Below are positions 9,855 through 18,623 of a stretch of 64,000 nt of DNA, one piece after another. The notes under the pieces were generated by a model. That model was given only the letters and a program-made list of their open reading frames with translations, was not told the origin of the DNA and did not search any database. Position 1 is the first letter of the stretch. Each line of letters starts with the position of its first letter. Made by a program: the position numbers and the translations under genes. Source of the DNA: Heyndrickxia sporothermodurans (lineage in GTDB: Bacteria; Bacillota; Bacilli; Bacillales; Bacillaceae_C); the NCBI GenBank assembly GCA_016756695.1, contig CP066701.1, forward strand, positions 4,353,947 to 4,417,946. Reading direction: 5' to 3'.

Positions 9855-11081
9855 TCATAAACTCCGACTCATTTTCCGAAGCCTGACTGGAACATATGAT
9901 TTAGTAAAAATGACAGAAAACAGGATGCCAGCCAAACATACAATAAGCCCATTTAGCCATGATTGACTAAAAAGAACGACGACTCCGAAAAAAATAGACT
10001 GAATAAAGATAGAAACTGTTAATATGGTTAAAAAAGATTTTTCCTTGAAAGTTCGATCCACAGGATAAAGATATTGCCAAATTTTCAATTCATGGTAATT
10101 CACCATAGGTATTAGCTGAAAGGCTGTTAAAAAAAGAAATAAGATTGATATTCCGATCGACAAGTACATTTGATTACTGAAATAAAGAAGTATCGCACCA
10201 ATGATCGATAATCTCATGTATAATCCGAAAAATTCACTTGAACGTATCAATGTTCTGGCAAATAGAAACGTATATGTGTTTTTTTGCTCGTATGAAATGA
10301 ATTGAAAGATCCAATCCAACCATTTTCTACGTTTAACCTGACCTTTTAGTTTTGGAACATCTGTAAACAGATTTGCGAACCGATAAAATGCGTTTAATCT
10401 TTTTTGTTCCTTATCAATTAATACATCCCATTTTAACGTTTTCCCTTTTACAAAACTGTGATAAAAAGCAAATAATGCTAAATAAAGAATAATAAACAAT
10501 CCATAAATCCATGGATTTGCTCTTTCGATAATAAAATAAATAAAACAACTGTTTAATACGAAACGAATCAACCAATCAAAAATGGCTGTTCTTTGATCTT
10601 GAATTTTCAACATATCCCATTGTAAATAAAGATTCCACACTTTTAAGATAAAAAGAACAATTAGGATATAGAGAAAAGATTGAAATCCATTCCCGCTTGC
10701 TTGTACATACATAGGCATACAGATAGCAAGAAGCATTAGTAATAAATAGGCTTGTATTACAAAACTAAATAAAATCGATTTACGAAAATAAGACGCCATT
10801 TTCATTTCTATCGGAAGCAAATACACTTTATCTGCTTCTTTTAATAATGTATAAATCGGACTCATCGTTAAAAAAAGGCCCAATAAGATCCCCATAACTA
10901 AACCGATAGGAAAACTTTCATCCAATGTTTTTACCCATCCATTATAATAATAGGCACCTGCACCTAATGCAAAAATGGCTACAAATAATAAATGATCATT
11001 AAATATATACTTTAAATATTTTCTTAATTCATGAATATATAGTTGGACTCGTTCTTTCCATAAACTCTCAATCTGTTTCAT
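9855..11081 (-). CDS. ecsB: ABC transporter membrane subunit EcsB
   Basis: 408 aa, with several long hydrophobic segments and charged loops, the length of B. subtilis EcsB. With the ATPase EcsA it forms an ABC exporter needed for normal secretion, processing of exported proteins and sporulation in B. subtilis. Its start overlaps the end of ecsA by 14 bp, so the two are translationally coupled. B. subtilis ecsC would follow but is absent. Instead the next gene is yhaA, convergent. Confidence 0.9.
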   Translation of the reverse strand: MKQIESLWKERVQLYIHELRKYLKYIFNDHLLFVAIFALGAGAYYYNGWVKTLDESFPIGLVMGILLGLFLTMSPIYTLLKEADKVYLLPIEMKMASYFRKSILFSFVIQAYLLLMLLAICMPMYVQASGNGFQSFLYILIVLFILKVWNLYLQWDMLKIQDQRTAIFDWLIRFVLNSCFIYFIIERANPWIYGLFIILYLALFAFYHSFVKGKTLKWDVLIDKEQKRLNAFYRFANLFTDVPKLKGQVKRRKWLDWIFQFISYEQKNTYTFLFARTLIRSSEFFGLYMRLSIIGAILLYFSNQMYLSIGISILFLFLTAFQLIPMVNYHELKIWQYLYPVDRTFKEKSFLTILTVSIFIQSIFFGVVVLFSQSWLNGLIVCLAGILFSVIFTKSYVPVRLRKMSRSL

Positions 11082-11814
11082 CGTTATCTTCCTTCGTTAA
11101 CTGAATATATATATCATCTAATGTAGCACCTGGCATATCGAATTCATCTTGAAGTTCTTTCAACGTTCCTTTTGCTCGAATATGTCCATTATGTAAAATG
11201 ATAAATCCGTCACAATATCTTTCTGCTGTTGCAAGAATATGGGTTGAAATAAGAATTCCCGCCCCATTTTCTTTCATTTTCTTCATTAAATCTAATAAAG
11301 ATTGAATGCCGAGAGGATCCAGGCCAACGAATGGTTCATCTATAATATATAAATCAGGTTCCACTAAAAAAGCGGACATAATCATTACTTTTTGTTTCAT
11401 TCCCTTAGAAAAATGAGCAGGGAACCAACTTAGTTTTTTTTCTAAACGAAACTCTTTTAATAATGGAGTAATCCTTGTTTGAAATGTTTCCTGATTTATT
11501 CCGTAAGCCATTGCCGTAAGCTTAAGATGCTCGTCCAATGTTAACTCATCATATAAAATTGGAGATTCCGGAATATAAGAAAATTGTTTTCGATATTCAT
11601 CAGGGCCATTTCGAAGCTCGAGATCGTTGATTTGAATCTTTCCTTTTTTCGGTTCCATCAATCCAATAATATGCTTGATTGTAGTACTTTTACCAGCACC
11701 ATTTAAACCGATTAACCCAATCATTTGTTTTTTTTCGATTGTAAACGAAACATCTTTTAAAACAGGTTTTTTCGTATAACCACCGGTAAGATTTTGTACT
11801 TCGAGTAGTGACAT
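11068..11814 (-). CDS. ecsA: ABC transporter ATP-binding subunit EcsA
   Basis: 248 aa from the ATG at 11814, preceded by GAAAGGACG. A longer open frame adds 12 residues of lysine-rich sequence that the family lacks. Walker A GLNGAGKST (about residue 36), signature FSKGMKQKVM (about 137) and Walker B LYIIDEPFVGLDP (about 155) are all present, so the subunit should be active. It energises EcsB. It is divergent from hit, as in B. subtilis. Confidence 0.93.
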   Translation of the reverse strand: MSLLEVQNLTGGYTKKPVLKDVSFTIEKKQMIGLIGLNGAGKSTTIKHIIGLMEPKKGKIQINDLELRNGPDEYRKQFSYIPESPILYDELTLDEHLKLTAMAYGINQETFQTRITPLLKEFRLEKKLSWFPAHFSKGMKQKVMIMSAFLVEPDLYIIDEPFVGLDPLGIQSLLDLMKKMKENGAGILISTHILATAERYCDGFIILHNGHIRAKGTLKELQDEFDMPGATLDDIYIQLTKEDNDETD

Positions 11815-11850
11815 ATGTATACGTCCTTTCTTTTTCTTAATCCACATCAT

Positions 11851-12243
11851 TAAAAGCTTAAAAATTTATGAATACTTATTTCTATATTGTACATGATAAT
11901 AAGCGAAGGGGTTAACTAACGCAATTAATCGGGGTGGTTACTAAAGACCGAAACCGTAAAAGCGATTAGGGCAGGTCTAGGATATGGCAACAACGTTACA
12001 AATACACTTATCATAAATGAGGTGTTTGTCGAAGATCACTTACTGTTTTAAACGTTGAATAAATGTTAAAACAATAAGGGGATGATCGCGTTGAACAAAG
12101 GTCATTTACTCCGTTAAATTTGAAATAACACTCTTATCATAAATGAGGTGTTTATCAAAGGCAGACCAATGATTTTTTAAACCCTTAAAGTACCCCTTCA
12201 ATCGGGACGGGATTTCATCGAATTCCCCGTCCCTTTTCTTTTT
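11851..12243 (+). other. Long ecsA-hit intergenic region with a duplicated motif and a terminator: possible small RNA or leader
   Basis: About 500 bp separate the ecsA and hit start codons, with no convincing gene. The 21-bp string starting CTTATCATAAATGAGG occurs at 12007-12027 and again exactly at 12133-12153, each followed by TTATC/TTGTC. A strong terminator hairpin lies at 12204-12243, upstream of the hit start. This fits a small plus-strand transcript, or an attenuated hit leader. I recognise no T-box or riboswitch signature. Confidence 0.4.
12204..12243 (+). terminator. Intrinsic terminator upstream of hit
   Basis: GGGACGGG pairs with CCCGTCCC around a 13-nt loop, followed by TTTTCTTTTT. 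Nothing recognisable is encoded directly upstream on this strand, so it ends either a non-coding transcript or a premature hit leader. Confidence 0.8.
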
Positions 12244-12324
12244 CTGTCCAGCGCTTACGCTTTTCTTATTCCATTATTAGCCATTATAAGTTATACTAAT
12301 TACAAAATCGAAAGGTGGGATAGT

Positions 12325-12747
12325 ATGAGTGATTGTATTTTTTGTAAAATTATAAATGGTGAACTTCCATCCGCAAAAGTATTTGAAAATGATCATGTTC
12401 TTGCTTTTCTTGATATTAGTCAAGTAACAAAGGGTCATACATTAATCATTCCAAAAGTACATAAAGAAAACGTTTTTGAATTGACTCCCGAAATCGCCAA
12501 GAATATTTTTGAAGTGGCACCTATGATTGCAAATGCCTTGAAAGCTGAATTTAATCCGATCGGTATGAATCTTGTTAATAATAATGGTGAACATGCTGGT
12601 CAATCTGTTTTCCACTTTCATTTACACCTAATCCCACGTTATGGAAAAGGTGATGGCTTTGGTGCCGTTTGGAAAAATAATCAAAGTGAATACACACAAG
12701 ATGATTATAAAAAAATCGCCGAAGCAATATCCAAAAATATTCAATAA
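12325..12747 (+). CDS. hit: HIT-family nucleotide-binding hydrolase
   Basis: 140 aa, the typical length of HIT proteins, which hydrolyse or transfer from nucleoside monophosphate derivatives. The N-terminal CIFCKIINGELPS segment contains two cysteines of a probable zinc site, and the catalytic histidine triad HFHLHLIPRYG is near residue 97. The start is ATG at 12325, with AAAGGTGG upstream. It is divergent from ecsA and single-gene, with a terminator right after the stop. Confidence 0.93.
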   Translation: MSDCIFCKIINGELPSAKVFENDHVLAFLDISQVTKGHTLIIPKVHKENVFELTPEIAKNIFEVAPMIANALKAEFNPIGMNLVNNNGEHAGQSVFHFHLHLIPRYGKGDGFGAVWKNNQSEYTQDDYKKIAEAISKNIQ

Positions 12748-12754
12748 ATGCTAA

Positions 12755-12787
12755 GTAAAATCCTGCTAATCACGCAGGATTTTTTAT
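12755..12787 (+). terminator. Intrinsic terminator after hit
   Basis: AAATCCTGC pairs with GCAGGATTT, with a 7-nt loop and then six T. It also reads as a stem from the opposite small gene. Confidence 0.85.
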
Positions 12788-12975
12788 GTCATTATTAACA
12801 ATATAACAAATAATAATAAAGAGATGATCCCTCCACTGCCTAAAAACACTATCCTTTGTTTTAAAATTTTTTTAGGCGGATAGACCCCCGGTCTTTGGTA
12901 CTTTAAAAAAGTATAAATTGATCCTATCAAAAAGCAAATACATATAAGGAGGAGGCAAAAAATGATTCCACTCAA
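12784..12975 (-). CDS. Small membrane protein, unknown function
   Basis: 63 aa with two hydrophobic segments (residues about 2-23 and 43-62) and a basic loop (YQRPGVYPPKKILKQR). I chose the TTG at 12975 because AAAGAGGTG lies 6 nt upstream. The open frame runs 40 codons further upstream with no ribosome-binding site. It is convergent with hit and shares its terminator region. I do not recognise the family, and an exported or membrane stress peptide is only a guess. Confidence 0.55.
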   Translation of the reverse strand: MSGIIFCLLLICICFLIGSIYTFLKYQRPGVYPPKKILKQRIVFLGSGGIISLLLFVILLIMT

Positions 12976-13256
12976 TACCCACACCTCTTTCTCCATTTTG
13001 ATTGAACAATTCCCTCGTTGATTCATTATATTTTTAAAATACTTCACACGATAAAAATATGCAAAATAAGCGAACTTCATGATTCTTAATTCCAATAAAA
13101 TGTTAATAAAATAGTTAATTTCAGTGCATTTTTTTAAAAATTGTACTATAATTTAAATATTCATGCAGGATTTTGCAAATTATTGTAGAAAAATAGATTA
13201 TAAGGTATGCAAAAGATTCTTAATAATCACTTTATATTATAAAATGGGGTGTTGAC

Positions 13257-13625
13257 ATGAACAAAAAAATGTTTGCTTATGGGATTATCATCGGAGGAAT
13301 TGCTGGTACACTTTCCGCCTTACTAACAGCTCCTACATCAGGTAAAGAATTAAGAAAACAACTATCGGATCAAACAAATGATTGGATGTCATCTGCAAAA
13401 GATATAACGAAAAATGTGCAGGAACTAAAAAACTCAATCCATGTATTATCATCGGAAGGTAAAGACATCGCAATGAAGTTCGTTTCTGATATCAAGTCAG
13501 CGATATCAGAATGGCAAAATAATATTGAAGGAAATAAAGAAAATATTCTAAATGAAGTACAAGCATTGAAGGATTCAATTGATGAGTTAGAATCAAAAAT
13601 TCAGGAGCAACCTAAATCTCATTAA
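13257..13625 (+). CDS. yhaH: YtxH-domain protein YhaH
   Basis: 122 aa. The N-terminal membrane segment (FAYGIIIGGIAGTLSALLTAP, residues about 6-27, then TSGKELRK) is the YtxH-domain hallmark of Gram-positive general-stress proteins. The remainder is amphipathic helix or coiled coil. ATG start with GGGGTG upstream. It precedes hpr, as in B. subtilis. The function is unknown. Stress induction is a family inference. Confidence 0.85.
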   Translation: MNKKMFAYGIIIGGIAGTLSALLTAPTSGKELRKQLSDQTNDWMSSAKDITKNVQELKNSIHVLSSEGKDIAMKFVSDIKSAISEWQNNIEGNKENILNEVQALKDSIDELESKIQEQPKSH

Positions 13626-13710
13626 TTCCAATGCTTTTCTGAAACGAAAATTCTTGTCTAAAAATTTTGTTAATTTATATCTTTATTAATCTTTATTTTA
13701 TTGGCATAAT

Positions 13711-13732
13711 AAATATATATATATATATATAA
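13711..13732. repeat. AT dinucleotide microsatellite upstream of hpr
   Basis: About nine uninterrupted AT units lie directly between the likely hpr promoter region and its ribosome-binding site (GGGTGAAG at 13735). Length changes would alter the distance or structure of the leader. Confidence 0.8.
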
Positions 13733-13745
13733 AGTGGGTGAAGTA

Positions 13746-14327
13746 ATGACAGAAAGTCCTTATTCTATAAAGGAAGCCTTGCTGTTCAGTCAAAAAATTA
13801 CGCAAATTAGCAAAGCTATTTGGAAAATGATTGAAAAAGATTGGCAGCAATGGATAAAACCATATGATTTGAATATTAATGAACATCATATTCTTTGGAT
13901 TGCCTACCATTTAAAGGGTGCATCCATATCGGATGTAGCCAAATTTGGAGTCATGCATGTATCAACAGCTTTTAATTTTTCAAAAAAGTTAGAAGAACGG
14001 GAATTACTGGAGTTTTCTAAGAAGGAAAATGACAAAAGAAACACCTACATTCAATTAACAAAAAAAGGGGAAGCGTTATTACTTGATTCAATGGAATCTT
14101 TTAATCCTTCAAATAGCGTCGTTTTAAACGGTGCATTGCCTATTAAAAATTTGTATGGAAAATTCCCTGAATTTATCGAATTAATGGCCATTATTCGTAA
14201 TATATATGGAGAAGATTTTATGGAAATATTCGAAACTTCCTTTCATAATATTGAAACGGAATTTATTGAAGAAAACGGAAATGTTAAAAAGCTTCCAACA
14301 GAGAGTGAAAGCTTGAGTAATTTTTAA
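13746..14327 (+). CDS. hpr: MarR-family protease-production regulator Hpr (ScoC)
   Basis: 193 aa from the ATG at 13746. The GTG at 13734 sits within the ribosome-binding site. The segment [20 protein letters not shown], followed by the winged helix [20 protein letters not shown] (about residues 62-82), is nearly identical to what I recall of B. subtilis Hpr, which represses extracellular proteases, sporulation and motility genes. The C-terminal tail is less conserved. Its 3' end overlaps convergent yhaI by 4 bp. An AT microsatellite sits in its leader. Confidence 0.94.
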   Translation: MTESPYSIKEALLFSQKITQISKAIWKMIEKDWQQWIKPYDLNINEHHILWIAYHLKGASISDVAKFGVMHVSTAFNFSKKLEERELLEFSKKENDKRNTYIQLTKKGEALLLDSMESFNPSNSVVLNGALPIKNLYGKFPEFIELMAIIRNIYGEDFMEIFETSFHNIETEFIEENGNVKKLPTESESLSNF

Positions 14328-14656
14328 GATAAATTTTTATTTAAGATTTCCATAAGCTCCGGAAAAATATTTTGCTTTAAACATGCTTGAATGACTTGTT
14401 CGGGATCTAACTTCGGATGAAGCTCTTCTTTAAATTTTTTGAAAAGTGGAGAAAAAAAGACGAATTTATCAGCTTTTTGTTCTTCACTTTCTTTATGTAA
14501 AGTTTCACAGAGTTTATAGAAATCTTCCACATCTTTTTCCTGTAGTTGATTTTCAATGACGATTCGATAAAAATCATATTGACTTTCAGAAATAATTTTT
14601 AATAGTAATTTTTGGTGAAACTCTATACGTTCAAGTCTTTGTTCTATTGATTCCAT
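14324..14656 (-). CDS. yhaI: YhaI-family protein (DUF1878)
   Basis: 110 aa, mainly helical, starting [19 protein letters not shown]. This matches the length and N-terminal pattern of B. subtilis YhaI, a structural-genomics protein of unknown function. ATG start with GAGGTG upstream. It converges on hpr, with a 4-bp overlap at the stop codons, the same arrangement as in B. subtilis. No function can be inferred beyond conservation next to hpr. Confidence 0.8.
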   Translation of the reverse strand: MESIEQRLERIEFHQKLLLKIISESQYDFYRIVIENQLQEKDVEDFYKLCETLHKESEEQKADKFVFFSPLFKKFKEELHPKLDPEQVIQACLKQNIFPELMEILNKNLS

Positions 14657-14952
14657 ATCATTTCACCTCATCTAATTCTTTTCGAAGAAGAATTTACCAA
14701 GTTTGTATTTTCCGTAATCATAGGCTTGTATCAGTATAATACCATTTTGCCCTTTCATATTCATCACATTAGGTAATAAAAAGACGGATTTTTATTTTTT
14801 ATGTTGTATTCTTCTATTTTACAGTTTAATTACTATTTTCCAAAAGTAAAATACCATTTATTTGATTCTGTTATCTCTTAAAATAGCTATCTTTTTAATT
14901 TAAAATTTGGTATCTTTAGCTTAAACATTTGGAAATATGGGAGGAATTGATA

Positions 14953-15132
14953 GTGATCTCCATTTTTATTATAGTTGCAATTATTATTGTTTACCTAATA
15001 AACAATATGACTAATTCACTTTGTATACAAAAAGAGATTCCTGAAGAAAGACAACCAAAGGTATTTAGAACCATTAATATACTCGTTACTATTTTACTTC
15101 TTTCTTCATATGTAGAGATCCTATATACATAA
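14953..15132 (+). CDS. Small two-helix membrane protein, unknown function
   Basis: 59 aa from the GTG at 14953, which has GGGAGG 8 nt upstream. Earlier TTG codons in the frame are either too close to that site or lack one. There are hydrophobic segments at about residues 2-20 and 40-56, with a short polar loop containing a single cysteine. It lies between yhaI and glcD and has no recognisable relatives. Confidence 0.5.
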   Translation: MISIFIIVAIIIVYLINNMTNSLCIQKEIPEERQPKVFRTINILVTILLLSSYVEILYT

Positions 15133-15170
15133 AAGCAACAGAGATTACAACCACTCATGTGCGCAAAAAT

Positions 15171-15199
15171 AAACCAAGGAGACCCAAGCTCCTTGGTTT
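15171..15199. terminator. Hairpin between the small membrane gene and glcD
   Basis: Perfect 11-bp stem AAACCAAGGAG/CTCCTTGGTTT with a 7-nt loop. The plus strand continues with A rather than T. The T-rich tail is on the minus strand, so its role as a plus-strand terminator is uncertain. Confidence 0.5.
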
Positions 15200-15325
15200 A
15201 AAAACTATAAATAAATTTTAAATAATGATTCTAGTTATAAGAAGAACCTCCCGTTTGTAACAGTTTCTCAATATGATAGATCTCCCCATAAAATAATCCA
15301 CAATTCTTATTAGGTGTTGATAACA

Positions 15326-16738
15326 ATGAGTAAAATTAATGAACAAATACTAAATGAAATAAGGAAAATTGTTCAAAACGATAGAATCCTTACTAAAAAG
15401 GGGGATTTATACTCGTTTAGCTATGATGCTTCATTTGGCGAATATTTGCCTGACATTGTCCTTCAACCTCAATCAAAGGAAGAAGTTAGTAAAATCATTT
15501 TATTAGCAAATACCTATCAAATTCCTGTTTACCCTAGAGGATCAGCTACTTCTTTAAGTGGAGGCCCCCTACCGATATTAGGTGGAATCGTTCTGGATAT
15601 GTCACAATATCCAAAATCCTTAACGATTGATAAAGAAAATATGCTTGCAATCGTAACACCAAGTGTAATTACATCCAGAATACATGAAGAAGCAGAAAAA
15701 GAAGGATTATTTTACCCTCCAGATCCGAGCAGTTCCAACGTATCAACAATTGGTGGGAATATTCTTGAAAATTCCAGCGGACCAAAAGGATTAAAATATG
15801 GGACAACAAAAGAATATGTAATTGGATTAGAAGTAGTAACGCCTACAGGAGATATTATCCGTACAGGTGGAAAAACAGTTAAAAATGTGACTGGATTTGA
15901 CTTAACGAGACTTATAGTAGGTTCGGAAGGACTTCTTGGCGTCGTCACGGAAATTACTTTACGGCTAATACCGAAACCAGCACACAAAATGACATTACTC
16001 GCTTCCTTCCAAAGCGTTGTTGATTCCGGAAAGGCGATCACGTCAATTTTATCCTCAGGAGTGTTACCTGCTGCACTTGAGCTTATGGATAAATACTGTA
16101 TTGAGGCTGTTGAACATTATCAGCCATCAGGTCTTCCCCTTGATGCTGAAGCGATCGTCATTATTGAAGTCGATGGACATGAAGCGGCTGTAAGGGAAGA
16201 AATAGCTCAATGCTCGGAAATTTGCAAATCCTTTCCTGGTTCGAAAGTACGAGTCGCGAAATCAGAAGAAGAGCGCGCAACAATTTGGAAAGCCCGAAAG
16301 ATGGTCTCTCCAGCGATTACTCAGTTAGGTCCAACAAAAATTTCAGAAGATGCGACAGTGCCCCGAAGTAAGATTCCGGAAATGATTGAAAAGCTTCATA
16401 TTATTCGCGATAAATATAAGCTGAATTTAGTTGTTTTCGGTCATGCTGGGGATGGAAATTTGCATCCAAACATAATAACAGATAAGCGTAATATCGAGGA
16501 AATGAAAAAAGCAGAACTCGCTGTCGGGGAAATTTTTCAAGCGGCTATTGATCTAGGCGGAACCCTCTCCGGTGAACACGGTATCGGTATTTTAAAAGCT
16601 CCATACATGCGAAAAGAGTTAGGTTTAACGCTCGATTTAATGAAAAAGATTAAAGAGGCTTGGGATCCAAATAATATTTTGAATCCTGGCAAGATGTTTC
16701 CACAAAAAGGGCAAACAAAGGTGGTGTTGACTCAGTGA
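15326..16738 (+). CDS. glcD: Glycolate oxidase FAD subunit GlcD
   Basis: 470 aa from the ATG at 15326 (AGGTG 8 nt upstream). FAD-linked oxidase of the VAO/PCMH fold: the FAD-binding half contains VYPRGSATSLSGGPLP (about residue 75) and 'GGNILENSSGPKGLKYG' (about 150). The C-terminal cap contains VFGHAGDGNLHPN and the terminal 'DPNNILNPGKMF'. It oxidises glycolate or lactate and passes electrons to the iron-sulfur subunit GlcF, which overlaps it by 4 bp. Such 2-hydroxyacid dehydrogenases are membrane-associated. The glycolate preference is inferred from the pairing with GlcF. Confidence 0.9.
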   Translation: MSKINEQILNEIRKIVQNDRILTKKGDLYSFSYDASFGEYLPDIVLQPQSKEEVSKIILLANTYQIPVYPRGSATSLSGGPLPILGGIVLDMSQYPKSLTIDKENMLAIVTPSVITSRIHEEAEKEGLFYPPDPSSSNVSTIGGNILENSSGPKGLKYGTTKEYVIGLEVVTPTGDIIRTGGKTVKNVTGFDLTRLIVGSEGLLGVVTEITLRLIPKPAHKMTLLASFQSVVDSGKAITSILSSGVLPAALELMDKYCIEAVEHYQPSGLPLDAEAIVIIEVDGHEAAVREEIAQCSEICKSFPGSKVRVAKSEEERATIWKARKMVSPAITQLGPTKISEDATVPRSKIPEMIEKLHIIRDKYKLNLVVFGHAGDGNLHPNIITDKRNIEEMKKAELAVGEIFQAAIDLGGTLSGEHGIGILKAPYMRKELGLTLDLMKKIKEAWDPNNILNPGKMFPQKGQTKVVLTQ

Positions 16739-18054
16739 ATAACGCTGACTCAATAACAAACACTCTTTTAAAAAAAACCTATGATGAAGTCAATCAGTGT
16801 ATTCAATGCGGCTACTGTCTTCCGGCATGCCCTACTTACGCATCGATGGAGAATGAAAGTGCTTCTCCAAGAGGAAGGATTAATCTTGTCAAAATGGCAG
16901 CGGAAGGAAAAATAGATATTTTAGAAGACTTAAAAGAGCCAATTGACCTTTGTCTCGGTTGTCGTGCCTGTGAGGTTGCCTGTCCTGTCAATGTTCCATA
17001 TGGTTCAATTTTGGAACATGCAAAAGAAGCTATTAATGACGCAGAAGTTCATGCTAGAAAAAAACATACATTTAAAGACTTTGCCTTAAACCACCTTTTC
17101 ATGAAACCAAAAACGATGAAGCTTTCTAGTAATATGTATTTCCTCTATCAAAAAAGCGGGCTGCAAAGAGTTGTTCGGGCAACAAACCTTTCCGAAAAAC
17201 TTGTAAAAAAAGCAGGAAAATTCGAAAAAGCTCTGCCTAAAGTTCCCTCAAAGAAATACCAGATTCAAAGGGGACAACTGTATGAAGCGAAAACTGAAAA
17301 AACGGTTAAAACGGTTGCCTTATTTCTTGGATGTATAAACGATGCTATCTTCTATCATGTCAACTACTATACACTTGAGCTCTTAAGGATGTCCGGTTGT
17401 GATGTATATGTACCTAAAGAACAAACCTGCTGTGGTGCACTTCACGCACACCAAGGGCAAATGAAGCATTCGCGACAATTAGCCAAGGATAATCTAAAGG
17501 CATTTGATCAATACGAAGTCGATGCTATTATTACCAACGCGGGAGGCTGTGGAGCTATCCTCCAAGAATATGATCAGCTATTAATAGAAGAATTCGGTAC
17601 AGAATGGGTACGTAAAGCGGAACAATTCACGAAAAAGATCAAAGATATATCCGAAGTACTCTTCTCATTGGATTCGCTGCCATTTTCAAAAGAGATTGAA
17701 AAAGTTGTTACCTATCAGCCTTCATGCCATTTATCTAATGTTCAAAAAGCAGGCGACTATCCGGAGAAATTACTTAAAAAAATTCCAGGAATTAAATATG
17801 TCGAACTACCAAGCAAAAATACATGCTGTGCTTCCGGAGGAATTTACAACATTCAACAATACGATGAATCAATGAAAATCCTAAGTAAAAAGATGAATGA
17901 AGTAAATAACATTCAGCCTGAAATAGTTGTAACATCAAACCCCGGTTGTTTAATTCAGATGACTCACGGAGTCAACACCTTTGGTAAAAAACCGTCAGAA
18001 TCAATTCATTTAGTAGAATTATTGGCAAGAGCTTGCGGAATCGAACCCCTTTAG
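16735..18054 (+). CDS. glcF: Glycolate oxidase iron-sulfur subunit GlcF
   Basis: 439 aa, GTG start at 16735 overlapping the glcD stop (GTGA), with AAAGGTGG upstream. Two 4Fe-4S ferredoxin motifs are visible: C22-x2-C25-x2-C28-x3-C32 and CLGCRACEVACP near residue 70. Two cysteine-rich CCG domains follow (QTCCGALHAH and NTCCASGG contexts). It transfers electrons from the GlcD flavin to the quinone pool. The operon ends with a strong terminator. Confidence 0.92.
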   Translation: MNNADSITNTLLKKTYDEVNQCIQCGYCLPACPTYASMENESASPRGRINLVKMAAEGKIDILEDLKEPIDLCLGCRACEVACPVNVPYGSILEHAKEAINDAEVHARKKHTFKDFALNHLFMKPKTMKLSSNMYFLYQKSGLQRVVRATNLSEKLVKKAGKFEKALPKVPSKKYQIQRGQLYEAKTEKTVKTVALFLGCINDAIFYHVNYYTLELLRMSGCDVYVPKEQTCCGALHAHQGQMKHSRQLAKDNLKAFDQYEVDAIITNAGGCGAILQEYDQLLIEEFGTEWVRKAEQFTKKIKDISEVLFSLDSLPFSKEIEKVVTYQPSCHLSNVQKAGDYPEKLLKKIPGIKYVELPSKNTCCASGGIYNIQQYDESMKILSKKMNEVNNIQPEIVVTSNPGCLIQMTHGVNTFGKKPSESIHLVELLARACGIEPL

Positions 18055-18094
18055 ATTATTTATATCCGGATTACAACTATTCTGAACATAAACA

Positions 18095-18128
18095 AAAAAT
18101 CAGGTTCGCCGCGAACCTGATTTTTTTG
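18095..18128 (+). terminator. Intrinsic terminator after glcF
   Basis: AAATCAGGTTCGC pairs with GCGAACCTGATTT almost without a loop, then a run of T. It serves glcF and lies beside the 3' end of the first YjcZ-like gene on the other strand. Confidence 0.9.
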
Positions 18129-18130
18129 CA

Positions 18131-18220
18131 CTAATATATCCAAGATGCACCGATTATAATGAGCAAAATAAATAATACAACGAGTAACGCAAATCCGCTG
18201 CCGTATGCTGCACCACCCAT
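18131..18220 (-). CDS. YjcZ-family micro-protein (sporulation-associated)
   Basis: 29 aa, too short for usual gene finding. It starts MGGAAYGSGFALL and continues as one hydrophobic helix ending GASWIY. The start ATG at 18220 has GGGAGGTGA placed 5 nt upstream, which makes translation very likely. The glycine/tyrosine head with 'GFALLVVLFILLIIIG' is the YjcZ-family pattern, small membrane peptides often made during sporulation in Bacillus. It is one of two neighbouring paralogues. Confidence 0.85.
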   Translation of the reverse strand: MGGAAYGSGFALLVVLFILLIIIGASWIY

Positions 18221-18294
18221 AATAGTCACCTCCCTAACAGAAATAGTATATTCTATTCATTTTTAGTTTCGATGTTATAACTTGACTGGCTAAA

Positions 18295-18381
18295 TTAACA
18301 AATAAATGCTGCCCCTACAATAATCAAAAGAATGAACAATACGACGATTAGGGCAAATCCGCCTCCGTAAGCAAATCCCAT
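18295..18381 (-). CDS. YjcZ-family micro-protein, second copy
   Basis: 28 aa, starts MGFAYGGGFALIV and ends GAAFIC. The ATG at 18381 follows AGGAGGTATTCAAA, an ideal ribosome-binding site. It is similar to the 29-aa protein 75 bp downstream, so the pair probably arose by tandem duplication. Predicted single-helix membrane peptide. The sporulation role is inferred from the family. Confidence 0.85.
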   Translation of the reverse strand: MGFAYGGGFALIVVLFILLIIVGAAFIC

Positions 18382-18623
18382 TTTGAATACCTCCTTTTTT
18401 CTTTTCAATATATCCTATGTACAAACGGCTATTGTTGACTAGAGCAATTGCCTAGATTTTCCTAATGGATTTTACACTTTATCAAAAAAGTTAAGATTTG
18501 ATGAGAATTCCTTAAAAATACCATAAGTCTTCCGTATTATGTTTCTTTTCCGATAAATTTTGTGGTATAGTAGGTTTTGTAAGTTTTAATTGGACGATTA
18601 ATTAGACAGGGAGTTGTTAATTG

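Noticed and set aside
11880..12200. T-box or riboswitch in front of hit
   Set aside because: No T-box AGGGTGG core context, no known riboswitch core, and hit is not a gene expected to be under one. Kept only as a possible small RNA.
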